Shown here: positions 1 through 9,213 of the stretch, piece by piece
Position numbering within the stretch: the stretch's first letter is position 1
Layout of the letters: each line of letters starts with the position of its first letter
Assembly (NCBI GenBank): GCA_903854475.1
Contig: CAINWP010000313.1
Span: 1 to 34,789, forward strand
Reading direction: 5' to 3'
Length of the DNA: 34,789 nt
Source: an uncultured Verrucomicrobiota bacterium
Lineage (GTDB): Bacteria > Verrucomicrobiota > Verrucomicrobiia > Limisphaerales > UBA9464
Notes under the pieces: model-generated
Database searches by the model: none
What the model saw: the letters and a program-made list of their open reading frames with translations, nothing else
Told to the model about the DNA's origin: nothing
Program-made: the position numbers and the translations under genes

Positions 1-983
1 ATGAATTTGAACCCCACCGGGGTCTCGTGAACGGGCACTCCCAACAGCTCGGCCACCGCATCGACCTGATGGCTGGTGGGAACCGTGCGCACCACCGCAC
101 CGGTCCAGCCGCGGTTCTTCTTCAGGTGATACAAGGCCAGGGCCAGCACTTGGTTCGGGGTGATCCAAGTGCCGTCGCGATCCACGATGCCAAAGCGGTC
201 GGCGTCTCCGTCGAGGCCTAAGCCCAGCGTCGCCTTGCCTGCCAAAATGGACTCGCGGGCCGGTGCCATGCCCTCGGCATTGGGTTCCGGATGATGTCCG
301 CCGAAGCTGGGATTCAACGTGTCGTGGAATCGTAGGACCTTGGCCCCACCGTCTTCTTCGAGCAGCGTGTCGAGGTACCCGCGGCCGGTCCCGTACATCA
401 ATTCGACGGCGATCTTGAGCTTGGCCTTCTTGATGACGGCGAAGTTGATGTGTTTGCGGAGCTGCTTGAGGTAGGTCGGCGCCGGGTCGATCTCCTTGCA
501 GCGGAACGAGCCGACCAATCCGGCCTGGAAGGTCCAGCCCGATTCCTGACGGTGGCGGATATGGCCTTCGATGCGGCCGGTGACTTCGGGCGGAGCGGCC
601 GCTCCGTTGGACCCGCTGAATTTGAGGCCCTGGTATTCGGCCGGGTTGTGGCTGGCGGTCATGTTGATACCGCCCAAGGCCTTGCGCACTCGAATCGCGT
701 GGGCGATGACCGGGGTCGGAGCGTCGCGCTGGCAGAGCAAGGGAATTAGCCCGTTGGCGGCCAGCACCTCAGCCACGGCCAGTGAGAATTCGCGGCCCAG
801 GAAACGGGTATCGTGACCGATGATGACTTCCCGTTTTCGCGAAGAGCCGGCGTCTCCAGCCGATTTAATTTCCTCGAGCAAGTAGTCGGCAATGCCTTGC
901 GCGGCGAACCGCACGTTCTCGAAGGTAAAGTCCCGGGCGATGAGCCCACGCCAACCGGAGGTGCCGAACTTGATCGAAGTCAC
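1..983 (-). CDS. Phosphoglucomutase/phosphomannomutase family protein (3' end outside window)
   Basis: An alpha-D-phosphohexomutase, which moves phosphate between C1 and C6 of glucose or mannose in the cytoplasm, supplying sugar nucleotides and polysaccharides. Reading leftward, the N-terminus has the FGTSGWRG segment typical of the family. The catalytic phosphoserine loop is TASHNPAEY and the metal-binding loop is GLDGDADRFG; the gene runs off the left edge after the segment PVGFKF. About 327 residues of an expected 450-470 are present. The start is called at GTG 981-983 (VTSIKFGTSGWRG) because it directly precedes the conserved fold. No clear ribosome binding site is seen and the frame stays open upstream without an ATG, so the exact start is uncertain. 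The gene lies about 100 nt downstream of the DUF1501 gene on the same strand. Glucose or mannose preference cannot be decided from the visible part. Confidence 0.88.
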   Translation of the reverse strand, partial: MTSIKFGTSGWRGLIARDFTFENVRFAAQGIADYLLEEIKSAGDAGSSRKREVIIGHDTRFLGREFSLAVAEVLAANGLIPLLCQRDAPTPVIAHAIRVRKALGGINMTASHNPAEYQGLKFSGSNGAAAPPEVTGRIEGHIRHRQESGWTFQAGLVGSFRCKEIDPAPTYLKQLRKHINFAVIKKAKLKIAVELMYGTGRGYLDTLLEEDGGAKVLRFHDTLNPSFGGHHPEPNAEGMAPARESILAGKATLGLGLDGDADRFGIVDRDGTWITPNQVLALALYHLKKNRGWTGAVVRTVPTSHQVDAVAELLGVPVHETPVGFKF

Positions 984-1084
984 CGGGGAGTTGTCGACCG
1001 CCAGCCCGAAGATTTCAAGCCGGCCGAGGCCTTTTCTTGAATTGGGATTGCCCGACGTTCCATACCCGAGCTCCGCAACCGAAC

Positions 1085-2740
1085 TTAAATCAAGTCGGGC
1101 TCGCCGGTGACGCGGACCTTGTCCTCAGACTGGATTCCGCCGGCTTTGAGACTTTGTTTCAAGTCGGCGTAGCCAGGAATGATGCGATTGAGTTGCTCTT
1201 GGCTAGCCCCGAGATGGTCGCGGATGACCTTGCCCATCACCGAGCGGAAATCGGTGGCCCGTTGCAAGTAGCGGCCGGTGCTCTGGAACATCGAGCCATT
1301 CATGCCCGTCTGCCAGGCCACCGGATCCGACGGGCCGCAGTTGAAGACACCGCTGTGAGTCACCTTGCCGGTGGCGTCGGTGCGCAACCCCTTAATGCCA
1401 CCGCCGGCGACGTACATGACGCTGGCCTCGGCGTGGTCGGTGCCGTTGTCTGAATTCTCGATGGTGGTACGACCGAATTCCGACAAGGTCACGATGACCA
1501 GGTCATCCCAGCGGCACTGGTCGGCATACTGGCGGAAATACTGCCGGAGCGCATAAATCGACCAGCCCACTCGCTGCAGCAAATTCGCATGGGCACCCGT
1601 GACTCCGCCTTGGTTGCTGTGGGTATCCCAACCGTCGATTTGAGTGCCGGCCACCAAGGCGTCGGTTTTGTTGAGGACCAGTGCGGCCGACTTGAGTTGG
1701 TTGAAGTAGCCGTAGGCGGAGGTGGGGACCACATAGCCGGGATTGGTTGCTCCGGACGGTCCGGCACCATTCTTCGCGTTGGTGGTCGGGAACAGCGAAT
1801 AAGGTTTGTTGCCGTCCGAGTTTTGGTTGTCGACGAAGGTGTTGCCGGCCTCGCTGAAATCGATGCCAGCAAAAATCTCCAGCGTGCGTCGCATGTTCTC
1901 GTATTGCTGCTGGAGCAGATCTCGGTTGGCTTTGTCGGGGAAGGTGGCTCCCGTGGCTGCCTGGAGTGCGCGGGCGGTCTTGAGATTGCCGTCGGCTGTA
2001 TTGGGTACCCCGAGCAAATCGTAGCGGGTCGGGTCTGAAAGATTGGTCATCGCCGCGCGCGATCCCCGCAGGAGGAGTGGCAGCGAGTTCTGGAAGGAAA
2101 CCCCAGTCAGCGAGTTCTTTCCCGGACGCCCTGATTCAACCATGGCTCGGTAGAGCAGGCCGTCTTTGACCATGGCGGTCCGGGGGGCACCGGTTTCCCA
2201 GTAGGATTGAGAATCGAAGTGGGAACGCGATTGTTGCGGATAGGCCACCCGGTGAATGAGTGCCAATTCGCCGGCATTGTAGACCGGGGTCAGAAACTTG
2301 AGAGCGGGATGCAGTCCGGCAAATCCATTGCCCAGCGGGAGCGAGTAGGGGTAGGCGAAGGTGGCTCCGTTAGTGCCCGCTTCCGGAAACAACGCTTTGC
2401 CCTGCACATTCCAGCTTTGCGCGGGATCGACTGGGATGGCGATGTTGTCGCGGATTTTGGGGCCGTAGGCGTCGTCGCCATGGGGGATGACGTTGTTGAG
2501 CCCGTCATTGGCCCCGCGCAGAAAGATGAAGAGCAGTTTCTTGACGCGACCATTGGTGCCGGGCTGTCCGAGCCCGCCTTCTGCGAGCGCCTTTTGGACG
2601 AAGAGTGGAACGTCGGTCAGCGAGCTCAGGGCGGCCGTCGCTGCCAGGCCGGTGGCGGTGCTGAAGAAGTTTCGGCGGGTGAGGATTTGGGGCGTGTTCA
2701 TGGCGCGGGAGTTGGAGCGATTTTCAGTGCCGGACCTCAT
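1085..2740 (-). CDS. DUF1501 family protein with Tat signal
   Basis: A DUF1501 protein of 551 residues, a family of unknown function that is abundant in Verrucomicrobia and Planctomycetes and fold-related to alkaline phosphatase/sulfatase proteins. The N-terminus carries a twin-arginine motif (TRRNFFS, about residues 21-27) followed by a hydrophobic Ala/Leu stretch, so export in folded form is likely. Family segments include FLRGANDGLNNVIP early on, SHFDSQSYWETG in the middle, and LSEFGRT followed by a DHAE block and VAGGGIKG near the C-terminus. The start at 2740 overlaps the stop of the DUF1800 gene (ATGA) with AGGA a few bases upstream; an internal ATG at 2701 would give a more conventional Tat leader. 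DUF1501 and DUF1800 genes are habitually paired, and their tight coupling here suggests a shared extracytoplasmic role. The substrate is unknown. Confidence 0.9.
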   Translation of the reverse strand: MRSGTENRSNSRAMNTPQILTRRNFFSTATGLAATAALSSLTDVPLFVQKALAEGGLGQPGTNGRVKKLLFIFLRGANDGLNNVIPHGDDAYGPKIRDNIAIPVDPAQSWNVQGKALFPEAGTNGATFAYPYSLPLGNGFAGLHPALKFLTPVYNAGELALIHRVAYPQQSRSHFDSQSYWETGAPRTAMVKDGLLYRAMVESGRPGKNSLTGVSFQNSLPLLLRGSRAAMTNLSDPTRYDLLGVPNTADGNLKTARALQAATGATFPDKANRDLLQQQYENMRRTLEIFAGIDFSEAGNTFVDNQNSDGNKPYSLFPTTNAKNGAGPSGATNPGYVVPTSAYGYFNQLKSAALVLNKTDALVAGTQIDGWDTHSNQGGVTGAHANLLQRVGWSIYALRQYFRQYADQCRWDDLVIVTLSEFGRTTIENSDNGTDHAEASVMYVAGGGIKGLRTDATGKVTHSGVFNCGPSDPVAWQTGMNGSMFQSTGRYLQRATDFRSVMGKVIRDHLGASQEQLNRIIPGYADLKQSLKAGGIQSEDKVRVTGEPDLI

Positions 2741-5295
2741 TGTTCCTGAAAACGGGGTGAACTCAGCAGTAGGGCGGCGAGGCCACGCACACGGGTGTCG
2801 TAGTCCTTGGTTCCGGGAACCAAGTTCGCGAACTCGGAGGGCGTGATGCCGTTGTCGGTGGTGTTGAGAAACTGGATGCTCAGGGCCCGGTATTGGCTGA
2901 GGTTGGCGGATCCTTCTGAGGGAAATAGCAACCGGAGCAGGTAATCGGTGACCGCTTCGGCAGAACGGTTGGCTCCGTTGGTCAGGCGGAGCGCCAGCAG
3001 TGCTGAGGGATCGACCCGGCTTGAGCCCAGAGAATCAGGTGAGCTGCGGACGCCGGTTCCGCTCGCAAGGCCGGAGCCCGCCAAGGCCAATGACTGCACG
3101 TAGCGCAATCGCTCGCTGAGGGTGCCCGCGCTGATCCAGCCACCGGCATCTTCGGCATACCCGTCCGGCTCGGCCCGGTCAAAGAGGCGCATGCGGCCCG
3201 CCCGGTCGAGCAATCCACCGGAGGCCACGAGGCTGGGCGCGTCGGCGCTCGCAGTGAGGGCTCCGTCAGGCTTCACGGCCCGGAACGCACGCAGCGTCGA
3301 GGTCGCGAACTCCAGCGGTGTCTTCACCTTGGCAGCCGCCGTGTTCGGGTTGCGGAAGAGATCGCTCTTGAGGAGGACCCTCAGGACCTCACGCATCTGA
3401 CCTTTGGGGCCCCCGTTTGTGGGGTTCTCCCAGGCCAGCATGCAGTCGTGGACCAGCGACTCTTCGGGCGAGGTCTCGGCATCGGTAAAGTCGTAGCCAT
3501 GGTGGAAATTGTCGTGCACCAGCAGGCGGCAGAGCTTCACCGAGAGGTATTCTTGGGTGAAGGGTTGGTCGGCCATGTGCCGCAGGATCTGATAACCGTC
3601 TTGGATGCCGTTGGTGGTGGAGCCGTTGCTGAGCTTCAGTCCGTACGACCGACCGGCCCACGGAGAACCAAATCGAGCAGGAACAGTTTTGGGTGAGTTG
3701 GTGAGGATATTTCCTTTGGCGTCCCGTTCATGAAAGACCCACTTGATTCGGGAATCGTGGCGTTCAGTCCGGTAGCGGAAGGACCAGAGACCGGCGAGAT
3801 TTGTGACGCTGTTGCGTTCGGTGGCGTTGGTGAGCCCGGAGTTAATCATCACCGTCGTCCGCGTTGCGAACGGATTGGCTGCCTGATTAGTGGATAAGAG
3901 TTCGACGGTCCATCCGGACCAGGCGCGGGAGATTTGCTCGATGTCGCCCTGGTCGTAACCGTTGTCCACTCCGAAGGTGAAGAGCTCGCACAGTTCGCGG
4001 GCGTAGTTCTCGTTGGCGATGCGGTTGGTCTTGGTGGTGGTGTCGTAGTCGCCCCGCGAGAGAACGGTGTCGAGGTAGATGATCATGGCCGGGCTTTCGG
4101 CACTGATCTTCAGGAGGTCGTGGAAGGTGCACTGCGGATTCAGGAAGGCCTGCCGCCAGCGGAGGTTTTCCTTGAACTCTTGACGAGTCGATTCCGGGCC
4201 TGACCAGGCATTGGGCAATCCGGCCCGGTCATCGAAGTAGGTCAATCCCTTGGAGTATTCGGTGACGAAGTGGTTCTCCACGAATTGTTGAAAAACCTCG
4301 GCCAATTGGCGTCGAGACTGCACGGCGTGGAGCACATGCCAGGCCCGCAGGTCGGCGATGGTGGCCGTGCCGTTCTGAAGCCGGGCGTAGTAGGGGACTG
4401 GTGATTCGGCATCGCCTTGCAAGGGGACGGTGATGGCGATGCCGCTGCCGCTGAGCCGCACGGTGAGTTGCAGGCTTGAAGGCTGGGCCAGGTACCAGAA
4501 ACTCAGTGTGTAATTCGTCGAGGCGTTGAGCGCTGTTGGAATTGTTTGAACGACCGCGTCGGTGGCGGTGCTTCCGGCCGCCGCCTGGACCAGGTGGAAG
4601 GCGGCGTTGCCCCCATGCACGAAATCCATGGTTCGCGCCGAGTTGGCGGTATTCGTGGTCGTGGACCAGTTGGCGGTCGCCAGCGGTTGCTCGAAGTCGC
4701 TGTTGAGGAGCAGATTGGGGGCGGTACCTGTGTCTGAGGCGCCGGACACGAGTCGGAAATCGTCAAGGTACGCATCGCCCGCACCGCTGAGATAAACGTA
4801 AAGTTTGGAGGAGGAGCCGGTTCCTGTGATGGTGATTTTCCGCCAGACAGGATCGCTTCCAGTGGTTTCATCAAGATTTTCGGCAATCCTTTCCGGTGCC
4901 AGTTGTTCCTCGATGTAAGCGTCGGTGCCGAGGGTGGCTAGGCGATCGAGTTCGTCGGGTGTCGGGCCGTAGGCAATGCGGTTGAGCAGCGTGCTGGCGC
5001 GGACTGTGTCGGCGGCCAGCGGTACGGCTTCCAGGCGGTAAAAGCCCGAATCACCGGCTGCGGCCGCCTCGGCGGTCCACACGGTGCCCAAGTGTTTTCC
5101 AGCCACGGTGCTGCCCGGCGTCCCGAGCGGGTTGCTGCCACGGACTCGGTATTCTGAGACCGAGGGGAGCAAGCGAAACTCGAGGGACGGACGCCCGTTG
5201 GTCCAACTGAGTGAGAGGATGTCTGGTGTTTCGGCAACCATCCGTGCCCACCCCATGGTCATCCCGAGCAGCCACCCGATATAAAACAGTTTCAT
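2737..5295 (-). CDS. DUF1800 family exported protein with jelly-roll-like insertion
   Basis: A DUF1800 protein of about 852 residues, counted from ATG 5295. This ATG is preferred over an upstream start at 5352 because it opens a signal peptide (MKLFYIGWLLGMTMG). The N-terminal DUF1800 segment is at about residues 101-140 (LLNRIAYGPTPDELDRL). The family core resumes near residue 305 and contains the hallmark NENYARELCELFTFGV (from N428) followed by a YDQGDIEQISRAWSGW block. Between them, at about 146-300, lies a beta-rich insertion resembling carbohydrate-binding jelly-roll modules (segments YLDDFRLVSG, LLLNSDFEQP, YTLSFWYL). The function of DUF1800 is unknown. It is co-transcribed, by position, with the DUF1501 gene (4-nt overlap) and lies 105 nt downstream of the gingipain-like gene. 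Confidence 0.88.
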   Translation of the reverse strand: MKLFYIGWLLGMTMGWARMVAETPDILSLSWTNGRPSLEFRLLPSVSEYRVRGSNPLGTPGSTVAGKHLGTVWTAEAAAAGDSGFYRLEAVPLAADTVRASTLLNRIAYGPTPDELDRLATLGTDAYIEEQLAPERIAENLDETTGSDPVWRKITITGTGSSSKLYVYLSGAGDAYLDDFRLVSGASDTGTAPNLLLNSDFEQPLATANWSTTTNTANSARTMDFVHGGNAAFHLVQAAAGSTATDAVVQTIPTALNASTNYTLSFWYLAQPSSLQLTVRLSGSGIAITVPLQGDAESPVPYYARLQNGTATIADLRAWHVLHAVQSRRQLAEVFQQFVENHFVTEYSKGLTYFDDRAGLPNAWSGPESTRQEFKENLRWRQAFLNPQCTFHDLLKISAESPAMIIYLDTVLSRGDYDTTTKTNRIANENYARELCELFTFGVDNGYDQGDIEQISRAWSGWTVELLSTNQAANPFATRTTVMINSGLTNATERNSVTNLAGLWSFRYRTERHDSRIKWVFHERDAKGNILTNSPKTVPARFGSPWAGRSYGLKLSNGSTTNGIQDGYQILRHMADQPFTQEYLSVKLCRLLVHDNFHHGYDFTDAETSPEESLVHDCMLAWENPTNGGPKGQMREVLRVLLKSDLFRNPNTAAAKVKTPLEFATSTLRAFRAVKPDGALTASADAPSLVASGGLLDRAGRMRLFDRAEPDGYAEDAGGWISAGTLSERLRYVQSLALAGSGLASGTGVRSSPDSLGSSRVDPSALLALRLTNGANRSAEAVTDYLLRLLFPSEGSANLSQYRALSIQFLNTTDNGITPSEFANLVPGTKDYDTRVRGLAALLLSSPRFQEQ

Positions 5296-5400
5296 AATAT
5301 CCAAAGCGGTGTGTGACGAATGTGACGGTATGGCTAGCAGGTACAGGGCCAACGGTTCCAGACCGAAACGCGAGATCTGGACTTCACAGACAAGGCGGGT

Positions 5401-8400
5401 TCAGGGCCTCGCATAGCTGGGGGCGGTCCACTGCCGATATCGGCCGGACCCGTTGGTTACGCTGCCCAGGCCCCGAAGGCGGAAGGTTTTGCCGCCGTTA
5501 CCGGATTCGAGACGGAGTCGCGTGGTCTCGGGTGGGAGTTCTTGGACTTGTGTCCACGTGGCGGAGTCGTTGGCGGGGGCCGAATCGATACGGTAGCCGC
5601 CGGTGGTTTCGGGCGAGGCATTCCAGGTGAGTTCGGTGACGCCGGCCTGAGTTTTGGCTTCGAACGCCGATGGGGCCTGGAGGGGGTGTTCCAGTAGGCA
5701 GGGGTCCCCCAGCAAGTAGGTGAGTCGAGCATTCACCGAGCCGTTACGTTCGGCCGAATCGGTGAGCAAGGCGTGGACGGGGGCCCCGGCGTGCACGCGG
5801 TCGGTGATCCAAGGAGCAAAGGCGTAAGCGGTGCCGGCCAGTAGCACTGAGTTCTCGGTGGCGAGGCAGGTCCGCAGGAAGTCTTCGCCATAGCCGCTGT
5901 ACCACTGGCCGAGAAAGGAGCCGAAGGCGAAGAGGAAGGCGACTCGAGGGATATCACCCGGCCGTTTCCAGGCGACATTCTTGGCGAAGTGGCTGTGTCC
6001 GGGCTTGGCCGCCCCGGTCATACCCAAGACTCCGAAATGGGAGTAGTCGGTCTGGAAGCCCCAGCGAATGGCCGGTCCCTCCTGGAAGAGGTCGGTATTC
6101 CAAGCCGCCGACGTCAGGGGTTCTAATTGGCCCAAGCGCGGCGCGATATGCACCAAATTCCGATCCACCAGTGCGCCCAAGACATTTGCGTATCCGATCG
6201 CGGAGTCTTGGAAGGGGAGTAAGCCGCGTCGATAACGCCAGTCCTTGTCGAAGTAGCGATTCAGCAGGGCGACCTCGACTTCGAGGGCGTTTTTTGGGTT
6301 CCCCGTCAGATCGGCGAATCGGCTGTCGAAGTGGGAGAGTCGGGCAAAGTCGATGCGCCCCAGCGGTACCTCGATGCGCCCGGCGCTGCCGTCGGGTTCT
6401 CGGGGGAGTTCGTTCTGGTCCCAGCGGCCATCGCCGGCCTCGTTGCCCAAGATGCAATAGGTGCATTGGCTGCGCGGGCAATCCGGGCAGCCGGTCTTGA
6501 AGGATTGGGTGTCGGTCCAGGTTCCGGTGAGGTCGCCGTAGAAGAGGTCGGCAGGCCAAGCGCCTAGGTGGATGCCTGCCGGATCTTGGCAATTCACATG
6601 GCCATCTTCGGCGGCCCAACCGCTTTGGGGGATGGTGGGGTGTCCGATGAGGACCGCCACGTGAGTTCGGCCGGGATGTGCTTCGTACTCGCGTCGGATG
6701 AGCGCCTTAATAGTGAGTAGATTGGCCCGGTTTTTCGGGAGTGCTTCGGCGTCATACCGCCGGCAGTCGAAGTCTTGCGGGTCGGCGTCCACGTGGCGCG
6801 TTACGCGGTGTTGGACGACTTCCCAGCCGTCGGCGATGAGGTCAGCCCGGTAGCGAGCCAAACTTTCGGTCAGGCGTTCAGCGAGGGTGTCATCTACGAG
6901 TAACAGGGCCCGGCCCCGGTCTGCTGGGGGTGGGGTGTCATGGGCCACGCAGAGTTCGAGCGGCGGTCGGCCGTTGCGCAAGACTCGGTAACCGTAGGTC
7001 TGCCCCGGTCGCACGCTCGAGTCAGTGAAGACCGAGGTGCGGGCGTCGCGATCGATGATTTCCCAAGCGGTGGGATTGGGCCCCCAGGACTTTCGCGCGA
7101 TGGGATAGAAGCCACCCAGATCGCCGTCGCCTTCCCAGTCGCGTTGGAAGGTAAGTCGGATGCCCGAGGGGAGCGACTCCCCGGAGATTCGGTCGGTGTC
7201 ATCCGCTTCGAGTGGGCGGTGTTCGCCCCGAACGAGGCTGTCCGGCGGGCCGGGGTGACCGAGGGTTCCGGCCAACAAGTGGTTGCGCAGGAGGACTCGG
7301 TCTAGTCGTCCAAGAGCTGGCGATTGGCCGTCAAGCGCGTTGCCCAGGCTGAAGGTGTTGAGGTCATTGCGCGGGCTGGGCGGACGGGAGTGGGATTCCC
7401 GCGGAAGGCGTTCAAAGGTGTCTGCGCTGAACGAGAGGCGTAGGGTCCAGTTGGTTCGTCCTGTGAAGGGGCGGGACTGAGTGGCCGACCGGGGCAGCGG
7501 CGACCAGAGGGTTTGTTGGAAGTTCTCGGAGATCCGGGTGAGTGCCAGTCGGCGGCCGGTGGCATCAATGACCATCCGCAACCCTGGGGCCTCCAGAAGG
7601 ACGCAGTCGGCACCGGGGGCGTCGTTGGTCGCGCCATGAAACCAGTCGGGCGAGTAGTCGAGAGCGATCGATCCGTGGAGTGGCTGAAGATGGGTGCGGG
7701 TGACTCCGTCGCGGTTCCAGATCAGCGGGTAGAGCAGCACCTGCCCGGAACGGTGAAACCCCGCCGCGCTTCGGTCGAAGGAGGGTTCGCGCGAGGCCGA
7801 GGATCCGGGCAGGGGCATCGCACCGTCCCCGGACTCGAAGCGGTCGGTATCGAATCCGAAGGAAGCGAGAACGCGGGGCTGGGCGCTGAAGCGGTTGTCC
7901 GGATCGGTCCCGTCGAGGAATTCGTCTAGGTCGCTGCGCCCGTCGCCGTCCCGATCACCGCGGCCGGGAACTGGGCGTTTTTTGGGAGCGGCCGTCGATT
8001 GCGGCACCTCTATTTCGCGCCTCAGCGAGCCCGAATCGAGCCAGCGGAATCCTCGGCCTGGAGCTTCGCGAAGCACCGTCGCCGCCGCCAGTGTCACCAC
8101 CGCATTGCTGACGGTTGTCCCTTCAATCCAGTAGTCGATGGGCCAGTGGTGGAACCCCAGTTTGATAGGGTTGATGCCCCCGGCTTCCGGCAGGGCTTGG
8201 TCCCGGATGGCACGGGGTGTCAGGTAGAGAGTTTGGGTGACGAGGGATGGCAACAGTTCTGGGGGCAGGACAGTCATGGCTGGAAGAGCCACGGCCAATT
8301 CGGGGTCTAGTAGGCCGTGGCCGAACCCGGGGCGGATCCGACGGCTACCCGGGGGCAGGTAGAGCGAACCGGCTACCTCAACAAAAGCATCGGTGACGGA

Positions 8401-9213
8401 GATCGGGATGACGGCATTGGGGTTACCCTCGCTCGAGGCATGGGTGTAGCCCTGGATATCGGTCACTTCCCCAATCACGCAGCGCAGCAATTCGAGGGTG
8501 GAGTCCACCGGTTTGCGGTTGAGGACCTCGGCACGGGCGATGGTGAGTTGCTGGCCGTTCACCTGGCTCGAGCGGAGGTCGCTGAAGGGTGCCTTCACTC
8601 GATGGAAGAGGCCGTTGCGCAGCGACAGGGTGCTGTGGGTCGATTCGATGCCGACCAGGCAATGCTGCACCTGGAAATGCCACAGCGCGGCGGTCGTTCC
8701 GGTCCAACGCAGGGCCACCCGGGCGTGGGAGATGCGGAAATCATTCCAGCGGGACAGGCCTGACTCGAGGCGTGCGCCATTCACCGACAAGGCGACGTCC
8801 GCGTAGGAGCCCGAGGAGGGATTGCCGGTCGAGCCTGACACGGGTTCTCCCACCGAATCGTCGTCGGAGGCCGTGAACAGGATGGGCGCCTCGGGTGTGG
8901 CCTGCCAGGAAACCCGGGCGTCTTTCCCCAACTCCAATCCCGCCGAACGCCCCGGCAGGAACTTCAGCACGCAGCCGGCTTCGAAGCGCACGGAACCCTC
9001 CAAGCGGACCGGTCCTCCGACCAGGTAGGTGACTCCAGCCCGAAAGGTGCGGTCTTTGCCCGGAACAACCTCAACCGGTGCCGACAAAATCGGGAGCCAG
9101 CCAGCCAACAGGCACAGTAAGGTGGGCCAACGCAGCCATGTCGCCGGACCTAGATGATAAAGACGCGCCGTAGCTATTCCCGGACCGTTTTGTATGGGCC
9201 TGAGGTCTGTCAT
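5401..9213 (-). CDS. Large exported gingipain-fold (peptidase C25-like) protein
   Basis: About 1270 residues from ATG 9213; a TTG at 9255 would add 14. A hydrophobic stretch (WPTLLCLLAGWLPILSA, about residues 29-45) is a probable signal peptide. Residues about 50-370 are beta-rich and look like a solenoid or polymorphic beta-helix region. A calcium-binding thrombospondin-3-like segment (DRDGDGRSDLDEFLDGTDPD) lies near 418-440, and a beta-sandwich-like region follows. From about 766 the order of elements matches gingipain (C25): RALLLVDDTL, VAVLIGHPTIP, ADLFYGDLTGTW, then VPLGRIDFA, and near 1093 a FLFAFGSFLGQW block where C25 enzymes carry the catalytic Cys. No Cys is present there. A Cys4 cluster (C909, C912, C917, C920) interrupts the domain. 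The C-terminus is fibronectin-III-like. Fold assignment is by motif order only, and proteolytic activity is doubtful. Confidence 0.65.
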   Translation of the reverse strand: MTDLRPIQNGPGIATARLYHLGPATWLRWPTLLCLLAGWLPILSAPVEVVPGKDRTFRAGVTYLVGGPVRLEGSVRFEAGCVLKFLPGRSAGLELGKDARVSWQATPEAPILFTASDDDSVGEPVSGSTGNPSSGSYADVALSVNGARLESGLSRWNDFRISHARVALRWTGTTAALWHFQVQHCLVGIESTHSTLSLRNGLFHRVKAPFSDLRSSQVNGQQLTIARAEVLNRKPVDSTLELLRCVIGEVTDIQGYTHASSEGNPNAVIPISVTDAFVEVAGSLYLPPGSRRIRPGFGHGLLDPELAVALPAMTVLPPELLPSLVTQTLYLTPRAIRDQALPEAGGINPIKLGFHHWPIDYWIEGTTVSNAVVTLAAATVLREAPGRGFRWLDSGSLRREIEVPQSTAAPKKRPVPGRGDRDGDGRSDLDEFLDGTDPDNRFSAQPRVLASFGFDTDRFESGDGAMPLPGSSASREPSFDRSAAGFHRSGQVLLYPLIWNRDGVTRTHLQPLHGSIALDYSPDWFHGATNDAPGADCVLLEAPGLRMVIDATGRRLALTRISENFQQTLWSPLPRSATQSRPFTGRTNWTLRLSFSADTFERLPRESHSRPPSPRNDLNTFSLGNALDGQSPALGRLDRVLLRNHLLAGTLGHPGPPDSLVRGEHRPLEADDTDRISGESLPSGIRLTFQRDWEGDGDLGGFYPIARKSWGPNPTAWEIIDRDARTSVFTDSSVRPGQTYGYRVLRNGRPPLELCVAHDTPPPADRGRALLLVDDTLAERLTESLARYRADLIADGWEVVQHRVTRHVDADPQDFDCRRYDAEALPKNRANLLTIKALIRREYEAHPGRTHVAVLIGHPTIPQSGWAAEDGHVNCQDPAGIHLGAWPADLFYGDLTGTWTDTQSFKTGCPDCPRSQCTYCILGNEAGDGRWDQNELPREPDGSAGRIEVPLGRIDFARLSHFDSRFADLTGNPKNALEVEVALLNRYFDKDWRYRRGLLPFQDSAIGYANVLGALVDRNLVHIAPRLGQLEPLTSAAWNTDLFQEGPAIRWGFQTDYSHFGVLGMTGAAKPGHSHFAKNVAWKRPGDIPRVAFLFAFGSFLGQWYSGYGEDFLRTCLATENSVLLAGTAYAFAPWITDRVHAGAPVHALLTDSAERNGSVNARLTYLLGDPCLLEHPLQAPSAFEAKTQAGVTELTWNASPETTGGYRIDSAPANDSATWTQVQELPPETTRLRLESGNGGKTFRLRGLGSVTNGSGRYRQWTAPSYARP

